A DNA stretch of 64,000 nucleotides from Azospirillum sp. TSO35-2 (GTDB lineage Bacteria > Pseudomonadota > Alphaproteobacteria > Azospirillales > Azospirillaceae). Both the position numbers and the translations under genes were made by a program. The stretch is taken from the NCBI RefSeq assembly GCF_003116095.1, contig NZ_LGRA01000013.1:542545-606544 (forward strand), in the 5' to 3' direction. The notes below the pieces were generated by a model. That model had not been told where the DNA came from. It ran no database searches and saw nothing but the letters and a program-made list of their open reading frames with translations. Shown in pieces: positions 56,085 to 64,000 of this stretch. Every line of letters begins with the position of its first letter. The first letter of the stretch is position 1.

Positions 56085-56849
56085 ATGCCGACGCACCGTC
56101 GCAACTGTCTCACCCGCCTTGTGCTTCCCGCGCTGCTGGTCGTCGGTGCCGTGCCGGCCATGGCGCAGTCGGTGGAAAGCAGCGGTGGCGGCAATGTCCT
56201 GATGTTCGACCGGCCGCCCACCGTCGACGAACTGCGCGAGGTGGTGGCGCCCAGGCCGCGCACCCGCAGCATCGAGATCGGTGGCGCCATGGCCAGCAGC
56301 GCCGCCCAGCACCGGCGCCCGACCGAGAGCGTGAGCTACCCGCCCGCCTCCCCGGCCGAGCAGGCCACCGAAACCCCCGCCCCCAAGGCGCCGGCGCGCC
56401 ACGCGGCGAAAGCGGTGGCAATCCCGGCGGCGGCCCAGCCGGCGGAACGTCAGGCGGCGCCGGCCGAACCGGCCCAGCAGGCGGCGCTTCCCGCCCGGGA
56501 ACCGGAACCGGCCGCGCCTGACGCCTTCGGCTTCCGCATCAACTTCGCCTTCAATTCCGCCGACATCCCCCGCGACTTCCAGCCCTACATCGACGCGGTC
56601 GGCGGGCTGATGGAGCAGGACGGCTCGCTGTCCCTGGTGGTGGAGGGGCACACCGACGCCGTCGGCAGCCCGGCCTACAACCAGGTGCTGTCGCAGCGCC
56701 GCGCCCTGGCGGTCGGCGAGTATCTGGTCCGCGTCCACCACATCGACCCGCAGCGCATCGCCGTCGCCGGCAAGGGGCCGACCGAGCCGGTGATGCCCGA
56801 CCCCTACGACGGCCGCAACCGCCGCGTCGAGTTCAAGCCCGCGCGCTGA
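56085..56849 (+). CDS. OmpA-family peptidoglycan-associated protein
   Basis: A 254-residue exported protein. Residues 1-28 are a signal (LVLPALLVVGAVPAMAQS). A Pro/Ala-rich linker fills residues 90-145. The C-terminal OmpA domain binds peptidoglycan: INFAFNSADIPRDFQPYIDA, LVVEGHTDAVGSPAYNQVLS, QRRALAVGEYLV and GRNRRVEF. There is no beta-barrel, so it is a periplasmic anchor. GGAGAG before the ATG at 56085 supports the start. It opens a unit that runs to the cyclase. Confidence 0.9.
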   Translation: MPTHRRNCLTRLVLPALLVVGAVPAMAQSVESSGGGNVLMFDRPPTVDELREVVAPRPRTRSIEIGGAMASSAAQHRRPTESVSYPPASPAEQATETPAPKAPARHAAKAVAIPAAAQPAERQAAPAEPAQQAALPAREPEPAAPDAFGFRINFAFNSADIPRDFQPYIDAVGGLMEQDGSLSLVVEGHTDAVGSPAYNQVLSQRRALAVGEYLVRVHHIDPQRIAVAGKGPTEPVMPDPYDGRNRRVEFKPAR

Positions 56850-56881
56850 CCCGCGCCCAGACGGTTGCCCCGGAGGTTGTG

Positions 56882-57205
56882 ATGAGACGCATGGTCCTGA
56901 GCCTTCTGCCGATCGCCCTTCTGCTGGCCGGCGAGGCCGGCGCCACCCTGGTGAAGAAGGGCGACGGCACCCGCGTCGGGGCCGCACCGGGCGGCGTCGA
57001 TGTCGGCGTTCCCACCGGCAAGGTCCGCATCCAGTGCTGGCAGGACGGCCGCAAGATCATCGACGAGGCCGACCTCGCCATCGTCTCGCTCAGCATCGCC
57101 AGCCAGTTGAACGGCCTGCGCTTCCGCCGCGGCGGCGACCCGGACGGCTCGCTGTCGGTGATGACCCAGTCCCGCACCGCCTGTCTGTTGGGCCGGCACG
57201 AGTAG
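56882..57205 (+). CDS. Small exported protein of unknown function
   Basis: A 107-residue protein with a Sec signal (MVLSLLPIALLLAGEAGAT). The mature 85 residues (VRIQCWQDGRKIIDEADLAI; SQLNGLRFRRGGDPDGS) hold two cysteines that could form a disulfide. I know no family for it. By size and place it could be an accessory factor like CsgE or CsgF, but nothing in the sequence shows that. GGAGG precedes the ATG; it lies 32 bases after the ompA-type gene. Confidence 0.65.
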   Translation: MRRMVLSLLPIALLLAGEAGATLVKKGDGTRVGAAPGGVDVGVPTGKVRIQCWQDGRKIIDEADLAIVSLSIASQLNGLRFRRGGDPDGSLSVMTQSRTACLLGRHE

Positions 57206-57234
57206 ACCCTTCCCCCCATCGCCTGGAGGCCGCC

Positions 57235-58407
57235 ATGACGCATCCGTCCGCCCTGCTGCTGTGCGCCGGCACCCTTCTGGCGCTCGCCCCCGCCGTGCAG
57301 GCGGCGGAAGCGGTGGTCGTCGCCTCGACCGCGCCGGGCTACGCGTTGGGGCAGGTCGTCGCCGACGGCGCGGCGGTGACGGTGCCGGAAGGCGCCGGCA
57401 TCATGCTGCTGTTCGCCAACGGCCGCACCTTGCGGATCAAGGGGCCGTTTGCCGGCCCGTCCGACCGCCTGGCGGCCGGTGCGGACGGCGGCGACCCGAA
57501 CGCGCCGGCCCGGCCGTCGCTTGGTGGTCTCCTTGGCGGCGAACGCTTTGCCCAGGCCGACGTCGGCGCGGCGCGGGCGTTCGGCGCTCCCCTGAACCGG
57601 GCGGCGGAGCGCGCCTTCGCCATCGATCCCGGCGTTCCCGGCACCTATTGCCTGCCCGTCGGCACCCGCCCGACGCTGATCCGCCCGCAGGATGGCGGCC
57701 TGTCCGGCCTGACCCTGTCCGGCGACGGCAGCACGGCAACCGTTACCTGGAGCGGCACCGAGGGGCAGCAGCCCTGGCCGGAGGCGCTGCCGCTGCGCGA
57801 CGGGCTGGAGGTGCGGGTGAGCGGCCCCGACGACACTCCGCGCCACAGCCTCCACCTCCGCCTGCTGGATCCGGCGCCGGCGAAGGATGCCGCGCCGGGG
57901 GCGGCGCTGGCGCTGCGTCTGGCCGCCGCCGGCTGCGGACGCCAGACGGCAGCGCTGCTCCGGCCGCTGCGCGACGCGCTGGTGCCGCTCGACCTCTATC
58001 TCGCGGCCGAACAGCCGCCGGCCGCCGGCTACCGGCCGGGCGACCGCATCCGGCTGGTGCTGCAGGCGAACCGCGACGCCCATGTCTACTGCTACCTGCG
58101 CAACGGGCGTGGCCAACTGCTGCCGCTGTTCCCGCTCGGCACCGGCACCAGCGCCCGGGTCGCCGCCGACACCGCGCTGACCTTGCCGGGCGACCGCATG
58201 CCGCTGCCCCTGGTGGCGGGCGAGAGCGGCGGCGACATGGAGGTGCGGTGCGTCGCCGCCGACCGCGACCTCGGCGACGCCCTGCCGGGTCGGGCCGACG
58301 CCTTCCGGCCGATGGACGCCGAGACGGTGGCGCAGCTCGACCGCGCGCTGAACGCCCTGCACGACACCGACGCGGTGGTGGCCCAGGTCATCCTGCGGGT
58401 CCGCTGA
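57235..58407 (+). CDS. FecR-like/DUF4384 exported protein
   Basis: A 390-residue protein with a signal at residues 1-22. Residues 30-75 (GQVVADGAAVTVPEGAGIML, LLFANGRTLRIKGPF) resemble the FecR-type beta fold. Residues 265-380 are a DUF4384 domain (YRPGDRIRLVLQANRDAHVY, CYLRNGRGQLLPLFP), the second in this cluster after the CsgG-like lipoprotein. GGAGG before the ATG supports the start. FecR-type proteins are often encoded beside CHASE2 cyclases, as here (one base between genes), and may pass an envelope signal to them. Confidence 0.82.
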   Translation: MTHPSALLLCAGTLLALAPAVQAAEAVVVASTAPGYALGQVVADGAAVTVPEGAGIMLLFANGRTLRIKGPFAGPSDRLAAGADGGDPNAPARPSLGGLLGGERFAQADVGAARAFGAPLNRAAERAFAIDPGVPGTYCLPVGTRPTLIRPQDGGLSGLTLSGDGSTATVTWSGTEGQQPWPEALPLRDGLEVRVSGPDDTPRHSLHLRLLDPAPAKDAAPGAALALRLAAAGCGRQTAALLRPLRDALVPLDLYLAAEQPPAAGYRPGDRIRLVLQANRDAHVYCYLRNGRGQLLPLFPLGTGTSARVAADTALTLPGDRMPLPLVAGESGGDMEVRCVAADRDLGDALPGRADAFRPMDAETVAQLDRALNALHDTDAVVAQVILRVR

Positions 58408-58408
58408 C

Positions 58409-60289
58409 ATGCCCGCCGCCCCGGCCGCAGCCGGGAGGACGCCCGCCGCCCTCGCCGGCCGGGCGCTGCTGATCGTCGCGGGCGCCGCCCTGCTGGCGCT
58501 GGGGTTGACGCATCTGGTGCCGCCGCTGCGCTCGGCCGACGAGACCTTCGGCGATCTGCTGACCGCCTACCTGTCGCCGCCCCAGCCGCAGCATCCCGGC
58601 GTGGCGCTGGTCACGCTGGGGGAGGACAGCTTCGCGACGCTGGTCTGCCGCTCGCCGATCGACCGCGGCTTCCTCGCCGATCTGATCGGACAACTGGAAG
58701 CGGCCGGGGTGCGCGCCATCGGCATCGACGTCCTGTTCGACCAGCCGACGCTGCCGACCTTGGACGAGCGGCTGCGCCGCCGCATCCTCGACGCGCGGAT
58801 CCCGGTGGTGGCGATCACCGCCCTGGCCGGAACGCCGCTGACCGAGGCGCAGCGGCGCTTCCTCGGCCGGTTCCTCGACGGCATGGACCATGGTCACGCC
58901 AACCTCGCCAAGGATCCGCTGGACGGGACGGTGCGCTGGCACGTGCCGCGCGGGCCGGACGGAACGCCCAGCATGCCCGCCCGTCTGGCCGAACTGGCCG
59001 GGGCCGCCGTGCCGGAGGCACCGTTCCGCATCGATTGGCGTCCCGGCCCGAGCCCCGGTGTCCCGGCCTTTCCCACCTACCCGGCGGAGCTGGTGGCGCT
59101 GCTGCCGGCGTCGTGGCTGGCCGGGCGGATCGTGCTGATCGGCACCGCGCTGAACGACGTCGACCGCCACCGCACGCCGCTGGCGCTGGCCGGCGGGGCG
59201 ACGCCCGGCGTGGCGATCGGGGCGCAGGTCCTGGCGCAGTTGCTCGACGGACGGCACAGCCCGCGCCTGCCGCTTGCGCTGGAGGCGGCGCTGGTGGCGG
59301 TGACGAGCGCCGCCGGGGTCGCGCTGGCGCTGGCCGGCCTGCCGCTGGCGCTGCTGGCGGCGGCGAGCCTGCTGTTGCTGGTGGGCGTCTGGGTGGGCGG
59401 CGCGCTGCTGTTCGCCGAAGGGGGGCCGCTGGTGCCGCTGCTGGCGCCGTCGCTGGCCTGGGCGGGCGGCATCGCGGCGATGGCCGCGCATCTGTCGCTG
59501 CGGGAGCGCGCCGACCGCCGCGTCCTGATGCGGCTGTTCGCCAACCACGTCTCGCAGCCGGTCGCCGACGAGATCTGGCGGGAACGCGCCACCTTCATGA
59601 CCGGCAGCCGCCCGCGCCCGCAGCAACTGACCGCCACCGTGCTGTTCTCCGACATCGAGGGCTTCACCACCGTCTGCGAAAGGCTGGAGCCGGAACCGCT
59701 GATCCGCTGGCTGGAGGGCTATCTCGACGCCATGGTCCGCATCGTCGCCGCCCATGACGGCATCGTGCTGCGCTTCATCGGTGACGCCATCCTGGCGGTG
59801 TTCGGCGTGCCGGTCGCCCGCAGCAGCCAGGAGCAGATCGACGCCGACGCCGCGCACGCGGTGGCGTGCGCCGTGGAGATGGGCCGCGAGCTGGCCACGC
59901 TGAACCGGCGCTGGCGGGAGGAGGGGTTGCCGCCGGTCGGCGTGCGCATCGGCATCCACACTGGCCCGCTGGTCGCCGGCAGCATGGGCGGGCTGCGGCA
60001 CATGGAATATTCGCTGCTGGGCGACACCGCCAACACCGCCGCCCGGCTGGAGGCCCACGCCAAGACCGTCGGCGCCCGCTCGTCCCCGCACAGCCGGATC
60101 GTGATCGGCGACCCGACCTGCCAGGCGGTGCGCGGCAGCGTCCGCGTGCTGCCGGTCGGCGAGGTCGCGCTGAAGGGCAAGTCGGTCCCGGTCCGCATCT
60201 GGCTGGTCGTCGACGACGCGGCCGGCGCCCCGGCGGAACCGGCCGCCGATCCTGCCCCTGATCCCGTCGCCGACAGCCAGGGAATGTGA
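58409..60289 (+). CDS. CHASE2-domain adenylate cyclase (class III)
   Basis: A 626-residue membrane signalling enzyme that should make cAMP. A first membrane helix (residues 16-37) is followed by a periplasmic CHASE2 sensor (GVALVTLGEDSFATLVCRSP, GVRAIGIDVLFDQPT), then three helices near 295-365. The catalytic domain (about 410-600) has the metal Asp residues in LFSDIEGFTT and FIGDAILAVFG, and LLGDTANTAARLEAHAK. The purine-selecting Lys is Arg (LRFIGD), so ATP specificity is probable, not certain. It begins one base after the DUF4384 gene. CRP-like sites in the same cluster make a cAMP circuit likely. Confidence 0.92.
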   Translation: MPAAPAAAGRTPAALAGRALLIVAGAALLALGLTHLVPPLRSADETFGDLLTAYLSPPQPQHPGVALVTLGEDSFATLVCRSPIDRGFLADLIGQLEAAGVRAIGIDVLFDQPTLPTLDERLRRRILDARIPVVAITALAGTPLTEAQRRFLGRFLDGMDHGHANLAKDPLDGTVRWHVPRGPDGTPSMPARLAELAGAAVPEAPFRIDWRPGPSPGVPAFPTYPAELVALLPASWLAGRIVLIGTALNDVDRHRTPLALAGGATPGVAIGAQVLAQLLDGRHSPRLPLALEAALVAVTSAAGVALALAGLPLALLAAASLLLLVGVWVGGALLFAEGGPLVPLLAPSLAWAGGIAAMAAHLSLRERADRRVLMRLFANHVSQPVADEIWRERATFMTGSRPRPQQLTATVLFSDIEGFTTVCERLEPEPLIRWLEGYLDAMVRIVAAHDGIVLRFIGDAILAVFGVPVARSSQEQIDADAAHAVACAVEMGRELATLNRRWREEGLPPVGVRIGIHTGPLVAGSMGGLRHMEYSLLGDTANTAARLEAHAKTVGARSSPHSRIVIGDPTCQAVRGSVRVLPVGEVALKGKSVPVRIWLVVDDAAGAPAEPAADPAPDPVADSQGM

Positions 60290-60373
60290 CAGGGAGTATC
60301 GACCGGCGCCGAAGGGGGTGCCGCGCCGGCAGGTGCAGGACCGCGAATTTGCGGATTAGGCTGATTGCGTGGC

Positions 60374-60402
60374 TTGGCAGCCCTTTTCCCCGCCGCTAAG
60401 CT
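60374..60402 (+). promoter_or_regulatory. Putative promoter of the caspase gene
   Basis: TTGGCA (60374-60379), 17 bases and TAAGCT (60397-60402) precede the start codon by 66 bases. Confidence 0.5.
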
Positions 60403-60468
60403 TTATCGACTGGAAGATCCTTGAAATTCCTGGGTGATGGATTCCTCCACGACGAGGGAGGCGACGGG

Positions 60469-62991
60469 ATGGCTGAATGGTGGAGCCGGTGCCGGTCTGC
60501 CATGGCCGCGCAGATCGCCGCCATGCTGTCCATCATGGTCGCCGTCGCCGGGGCGCTGGTTCTGACCGTCACGGTGGCGCAGGCCGCCGGGCCGCCATCC
60601 TCCACGCCGTCATCGTCGGCGACGGAAAAGCGCATCGCCCTGGTGATCGGGGTCAACAACTACCAGCACGCGCCCGAACTGGTGAACCCGCGCAACGACG
60701 CCCGCGCCATCGCCGAGGCTTTGCGCTCGCTGGGCTTCACCGTCGAGGAGCAATACGATCTCGACAATCGCGGCTTCGGCACGGCGTTGCGCGGTTTCGG
60801 CATCCGCGCGGCCCAGGCCGACGTCGCCGTGCTGTTCTACGCCGGCCACGGCATTCAGGTCGCCGGCACCAACTACCTGATCCCCGCCGACGCCCAGCTG
60901 GAGCGCGAGCGCGACCTCGTCTACGAGGCGGTGCCGCTGAACCTGCCGCTGGGCGAGCTGTCGCAGGCGCGCAAGCTGGGGATCCTGATCCTCGACGCCT
61001 GCCGCAACAACCCCTTCGTCGACCGGCTGACCCGCACCGGCACCAACCGGCTGCAGGCGCATCCCGGTCTGGGCCGGGTCGACGACACCCCCAGCGACAC
61101 GCTGGTCGCCATGGCCACCCGCGCCGACCAGCTGGCGGAGGACGGCACCGGCGAGCACAGCCCCTACACCGCGGCGCTGCTCCAGCATCTGGCGACGCCG
61201 GGGCTGGAGTTGAGCCTGTTCTTCCGCAACGTCCGCGACACCGTCAAGCAGGCGACCGACGGCCGCCAGGACCCCTTCATCTACGGCTCGCTCGGCGCCA
61301 CCCCCTTCTACTTCAACCCGCGCCCGCCCAACCGGCCGCCGCAGTTGCAGGACGTCCAGCCGATCACCGTGTCCGACCGCGCCGGGCCGGAGCCGTTGCG
61401 CATTGCCCCGCCGACCGATCCCGACGACGACCAGCTCTTCGCCCGCGTCACCGGCTTGCCGCGCGGCGGCAATGTGCGCATCGGCGAGCGCAGCGTGCTG
61501 ATCGGCGACTACCTGACGGTCGAGCAGCTCGCCGCCACCAGCTTCAAGCCCGACGCCAGCCTGCGCGGCGACGCCGGCGGCTTCGAGTTCACGGTGATGG
61601 ACGGCCATGGCGGCACCGTGCGCGGCTTCGTGCCGATCACCATCCGGCCGAGCAACCGCCCGCCGACCCTGGTGTCGGCCCGCCGCCTGACCGTCCTGCC
61701 CAACCCGCTGCGGATCGAGGCGCCGAGCGACCCCGATGGCGACCCGCTGACCATCACCGTCACTGCGGTGCCGGAGCGTGGCCAGGTGGTGAACGGCGGC
61801 CGTCCGGTCCGCTCCGGCGACAGCCTGTCGGTCGAGACGCTGACCAACCTGCTGTTCGAGCCCGACCGCGCCGCGCCGGGTCCCGCCGGCACCTTCGCCT
61901 ACAGCGTCGACGACGGTCGTGGCGGGGTGTCCAGCGCGACGGTGACGGTGGAGATCGGCGAGGCCGGCACGCCGCCGCCCGCCGCCGACGCCGAGGAGAC
62001 GGTGTGGCAGCGGGTGCGGGCCAGCCCCGATCCGGCCGACGCCGAGGCGTTCCTCCGCCTGTTCGGCACCGGCGGCTACGCCGCGGCGGCGCGCGAGCAT
62101 CTGGAACGGCTGCGCGCCGGAACGCCGGTGGCCGCGGTGACGCCGTCCGGCAGCGCCGCCGCGCCACCTCAGAACGTGGCAGCGAACCCGATCCCGTCCA
62201 CCGCTCCGGCGCCCCCGCCCACGCCGTCCGACCCGACACCGGCGCAGGGCAATGGCGGGGTGCGCAACCATGGCAACGGCAACAGCTTCCGCGATTGCGA
62301 GACCTGTCCGGTGATGGTCCGGCTGCCGCCCGGCTCGTTCCAGATGGGCAGCGAGAAGGGCGATCCGTCCGAACGGCCGCTGCACGGCGTCACCCTGTCG
62401 AAGCCGGTCGCCATCGGCGTCTACGAGGTGCTGGTCGGCGAATGGCGTGCCTGCGTGCAGGGCGGCGGCTGCACCGACATGCCGCGGATGACCAACCCCG
62501 GCGACGGCACCGCGGTCCACAACATCAGTTGGGAGGACGCCCAGGCCTATGTGAAGTGGTTGAGCCAGAAGACCGGCCAGCGCTATCGCCTGCCGAGCGA
62601 GGCGGAGTGGGAATACGCCGCCCGCGCCGGCACCGCCGGCCCCTACTGGTGGGGCGGCGACGCCGGGATCGTCGCCGATTGCCAGAATTGCGGCGGCCCG
62701 CACGAACCGCTGACCCCGGCGGTGGCCGGCGGCTACAAGCCGAACCCGTTCGGGCTGCACGACATGAACGGCGGCGTGGCGGAATGGGTCGCCGATTGCT
62801 GGAACAAGAACTACAGCGGCGCCCCGACCGACGGCAGCGCCTGGCAGCGCGGCAACTGCCGCAAACGGGTGCTGCGCGGCGGGTCGTGGCGCAGCGGCTT
62901 GGCGGACATCACCGACACCGCCCGCAACTTCTACGACCAGGACGTCCGCTACCTGAACAACGGTTTCCGCGTCGCCCGCGAACTGAACTGA
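60469..62991 (+). CDS. Secreted caspase-like peptidase with cadherin-like repeats and FGE-sulfatase domain
   Basis: An 840-residue exported protein with a hydrophobic segment at residues 14-40. Residues 54-280 are a peptidase C14 (caspase) domain with the full dyad: His127 in FYAGHGIQ and Cys178 in LDACRNNPF. Two cadherin-like repeats fill about 285-500 (PLRIAPPTDPDDDQLFARVT; PLRIEAPSDPDGDPLTITVT). A Pro-rich linker leads to an FGE-sulfatase (SUMF1) fold from about 620 (RLPPGSFQMGSEKGD; YRLPSEAEWEYAARAG; VLRGGSWRSG). The active-site cysteines of true formylglycine enzymes, after RGGSW, are absent, so that domain probably binds a ligand. GAGGGAGG eight bases upstream supports the ATG at 60469. 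Confidence 0.9.
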   Translation: MAEWWSRCRSAMAAQIAAMLSIMVAVAGALVLTVTVAQAAGPPSSTPSSSATEKRIALVIGVNNYQHAPELVNPRNDARAIAEALRSLGFTVEEQYDLDNRGFGTALRGFGIRAAQADVAVLFYAGHGIQVAGTNYLIPADAQLERERDLVYEAVPLNLPLGELSQARKLGILILDACRNNPFVDRLTRTGTNRLQAHPGLGRVDDTPSDTLVAMATRADQLAEDGTGEHSPYTAALLQHLATPGLELSLFFRNVRDTVKQATDGRQDPFIYGSLGATPFYFNPRPPNRPPQLQDVQPITVSDRAGPEPLRIAPPTDPDDDQLFARVTGLPRGGNVRIGERSVLIGDYLTVEQLAATSFKPDASLRGDAGGFEFTVMDGHGGTVRGFVPITIRPSNRPPTLVSARRLTVLPNPLRIEAPSDPDGDPLTITVTAVPERGQVVNGGRPVRSGDSLSVETLTNLLFEPDRAAPGPAGTFAYSVDDGRGGVSSATVTVEIGEAGTPPPAADAEETVWQRVRASPDPADAEAFLRLFGTGGYAAAAREHLERLRAGTPVAAVTPSGSAAAPPQNVAANPIPSTAPAPPPTPSDPTPAQGNGGVRNHGNGNSFRDCETCPVMVRLPPGSFQMGSEKGDPSERPLHGVTLSKPVAIGVYEVLVGEWRACVQGGGCTDMPRMTNPGDGTAVHNISWEDAQAYVKWLSQKTGQRYRLPSEAEWEYAARAGTAGPYWWGGDAGIVADCQNCGGPHEPLTPAVAGGYKPNPFGLHDMNGGVAEWVADCWNKNYSGAPTDGSAWQRGNCRKRVLRGGSWRSGLADITDTARNFYDQDVRYLNNGFRVARELN

Positions 62992-63049
62992 ACAGAAAAA
63001 TGGCCGGCGGAACCCGTCCGCCGACCGAGGCTGGGAGGAAACCGGACGC

Positions 63050-63877
63050 TCAGCGCTGGATGGTCTTGACCCGCTGAGCGGCGACGTTGCCGGCACCGGC
63101 GGCGATGTTGACGGCGCTGTTGGCGTTGTTGAACTGAACCCCGCCATTCTTCATCGCGAACCCCAGATAGGGCAGCGGCCCCAGCGTCGTCGCCAGCGCG
63201 CCGGGCTGGTCGATCGGGTTCGGCATGCTCGGCACTTGCGGTGTGGCTGGCACCTGCGGCGCGGCCGGCATCTGCGGTGCGGCGGGGGTCCTGGAGCGCC
63301 GGCGCTCGTGCCGGGCCGCGGGGGTGGCGGAGGTGGTGTCGGCCGTCGCCGTGGCCGGTTCGGGCTGGGGCATGGGCTGGGGGGTGGCTTGCGGCGCGGG
63401 CTGCGGGTCGCCGTTGCCGGTCAGCACGCCCTGGTCGGTCGAATTGCCCTCGCCGATGGCGATGTTCAGGGCGCTGTTGATGTTGTTCACGATGAAGGGG
63501 GCGTCGATGAAGGTCAGGCTCGGCGACAGGTCGGGCGGCGGGTTGCGGCTGGCGGCCAGCGGCGTGCCCTGGTGGAAGCCGGCGAGGTAGCCGGCGTCGC
63601 CGCGGGTCTTGGCGATCATCTGCTGATGGAACTCGGTCCGGCTCTTGCCCGGGTTGGTCACCATGGCGCCGGGAGGCGCGCCGCGCCGGGTGGCGCTGGC
63701 GAACACCGGCTGGCGCGCCGGCTGGGCGAAGGCCTGGGCGAGGTTGGCGGCGCTGACGCCCTCCGGCCCGAAGCCGATGCCGCCGATCTCCTGCGCCGGG
63801 GCGGCGGTCGGGGCGATCGCCGGGGCGGCCGACAGCAGCAGAGCCGCGACGCCGTGCAGCAGGCGGGTGCGTGGCAT
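63050..63877 (-). CDS. Secreted protein with curlin-like repeats, second
   Basis: A 275-residue protein with a Sec signal (LLHGVAALLLSAAPAIAPTA). Two repeat units are NNINSALNIAIGEGNSTDQ (about residue 131) and NNANSAVNIAAGAGNVAAQ at the C-terminal end, joined by a Pro/Gln-rich linker (PAAPQVPATPQVP). It ends GNVAAQRVKTIQR, matching GNVAGQQSRLIQR of the protein at 46960. The gene faces the caspase gene tail to tail. GGAG before the ATG supports the start. It may be a minor subunit or nucleator of the same fibre. Confidence 0.78.
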   Translation of the reverse strand: MPRTRLLHGVAALLLSAAPAIAPTAAPAQEIGGIGFGPEGVSAANLAQAFAQPARQPVFASATRRGAPPGAMVTNPGKSRTEFHQQMIAKTRGDAGYLAGFHQGTPLAASRNPPPDLSPSLTFIDAPFIVNNINSALNIAIGEGNSTDQGVLTGNGDPQPAPQATPQPMPQPEPATATADTTSATPAARHERRRSRTPAAPQMPAAPQVPATPQVPSMPNPIDQPGALATTLGPLPYLGFAMKNGGVQFNNANSAVNIAAGAGNVAAQRVKTIQR

Positions 63878-63914
63878 GGGACGCTCCTTCGGTTTTTATG
63901 GGGTCAGGCTGGCG

Positions 63915-64000
63915 TCAATGGACGCGCAGCGCTTCCAGATCCTCCTGCCGGACGGCGGCGCTGGCGAGCTCGACGCTGTCGAAATGGTCGAGCAGCCGGC
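63915..64000 (-). CDS. Partial CDS, C-terminal end only
   Basis: The last 28 codons of a gene that begins beyond the window, ending RLLDHFDSVELASAAVRQED then LEALRVH and a TGA at 63917-63915. Codon use fits its neighbours. The gap to the repeat protein start is 37 bases, so they are probably one operon. Function cannot be told. Confidence 0.55.
   Translation of the reverse strand, partial: RLLDHFDSVELASAAVRQEDLEALRVH

Noticed and set aside
60371-60400. Possible sigma-54 promoter before the caspase gene (TTGGCAG...)
   Set aside because: The -24 GG is there but no GC lies ten bases on; a sigma-70 promoter with 17-base spacing fits better.
62330-62991. FGE-sulfatase domain as an active formylglycine-generating enzyme
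   Set aside because: The catalytic cysteines that follow RGGSW in true enzymes are missing.

Overview
The window is a 64 kb piece of a very GC-rich (about 70%) chromosome or chromid of an alphaproteobacterium. NifJ, HAAT and CUT2 importers, dense ATGA-overlapping operons and a CHASE2 cyclase linked to DUF4384 proteins point to the Rhodospirillales, most likely Azospirillum or a relative. That placement is an inference from gene content and codon use; there is no rRNA here.

Layout. (1) 1-5.05 kb: a partial LacI-type regulator with two operator-like palindromes, a GntR-type LacI regulator, a small unknown gene, tagaturonate reductase (uxaB) and a TVP38 membrane protein. (2) 5-12 kb: a GNAT acetyltransferase, pyruvate:ferredoxin/flavodoxin oxidoreductase (nifJ) and a hexuronate transporter (exuT). 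Four copies of one AT-rich operator, three of them inside promoters of the same geometry, tie uxaB, exuT and a possible small RNA into one hexuronate regulon. (3) 12-19.4 kb: a ROK regulator divergent from a CUT2 sugar ABC transporter, a TIM-barrel isomerase and a Gfo/Idh/MocA dehydrogenase. (4) 19.4-25.5 kb: an HSL-type esterase coupled to an XRE-cupin regulator, a fused PrpD/deacetylase pseudogene, a hybrid histidine kinase and tRNA-Tyr. (5) 25.6-40.1 kb: a tightly packed 13-gene operon read leftward from a GntR/HutC regulator with its own operator. It encodes a branched-chain-amino-acid-type importer, a PEP-mutase/isocitrate-lyase family lyase, ATP-dependent hydantoinase subunits A and B, an isochorismatase-fold protein without the usual cysteine, an FAD oxidoreductase and a divergent LeuCD-type hydratase. 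Together these look like an uncharacterised catabolic route for a cyclic amide or imide. (6) 40.2-46.8 kb: sulfur uptake, with an Rrf2 regulator, a sulfate-binding protein and CysA but no permease genes, then an SLC13-type transporter and an FAD/NAD(P)-binding protein.

(7) 46.9-64 kb holds the most unusual region. Two secreted proteins with curlin-like glycine/asparagine repeats, both ending in GNVAxQ-x4-IQR, flank a block that contains a CsgG-like outer-membrane lipoprotein fused to a peptidoglycan-binding and a DUF4384 domain, an OmpA-type protein, a FecR/DUF4384-type protein, a CHASE2 adenylate cyclase, and a large secreted caspase with cadherin-like repeats and a degenerate FGE-sulfatase domain. 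A TetR-regulated RND efflux pump and two tandem DUF4399 proteins lie inside the block. Two units, the first repeat protein and ompA, have matching CRP-like palindromes at the same distance from a putative -10 element, which fits control by cAMP. I read this as a candidate curli/holdfast-like surface fibre export system with its own signalling arm.

No insertion sequence, phage, integrase, CRISPR array or origin was seen. Two 84-bp dispersed palindromic repeats and several short tandem duplications are present.
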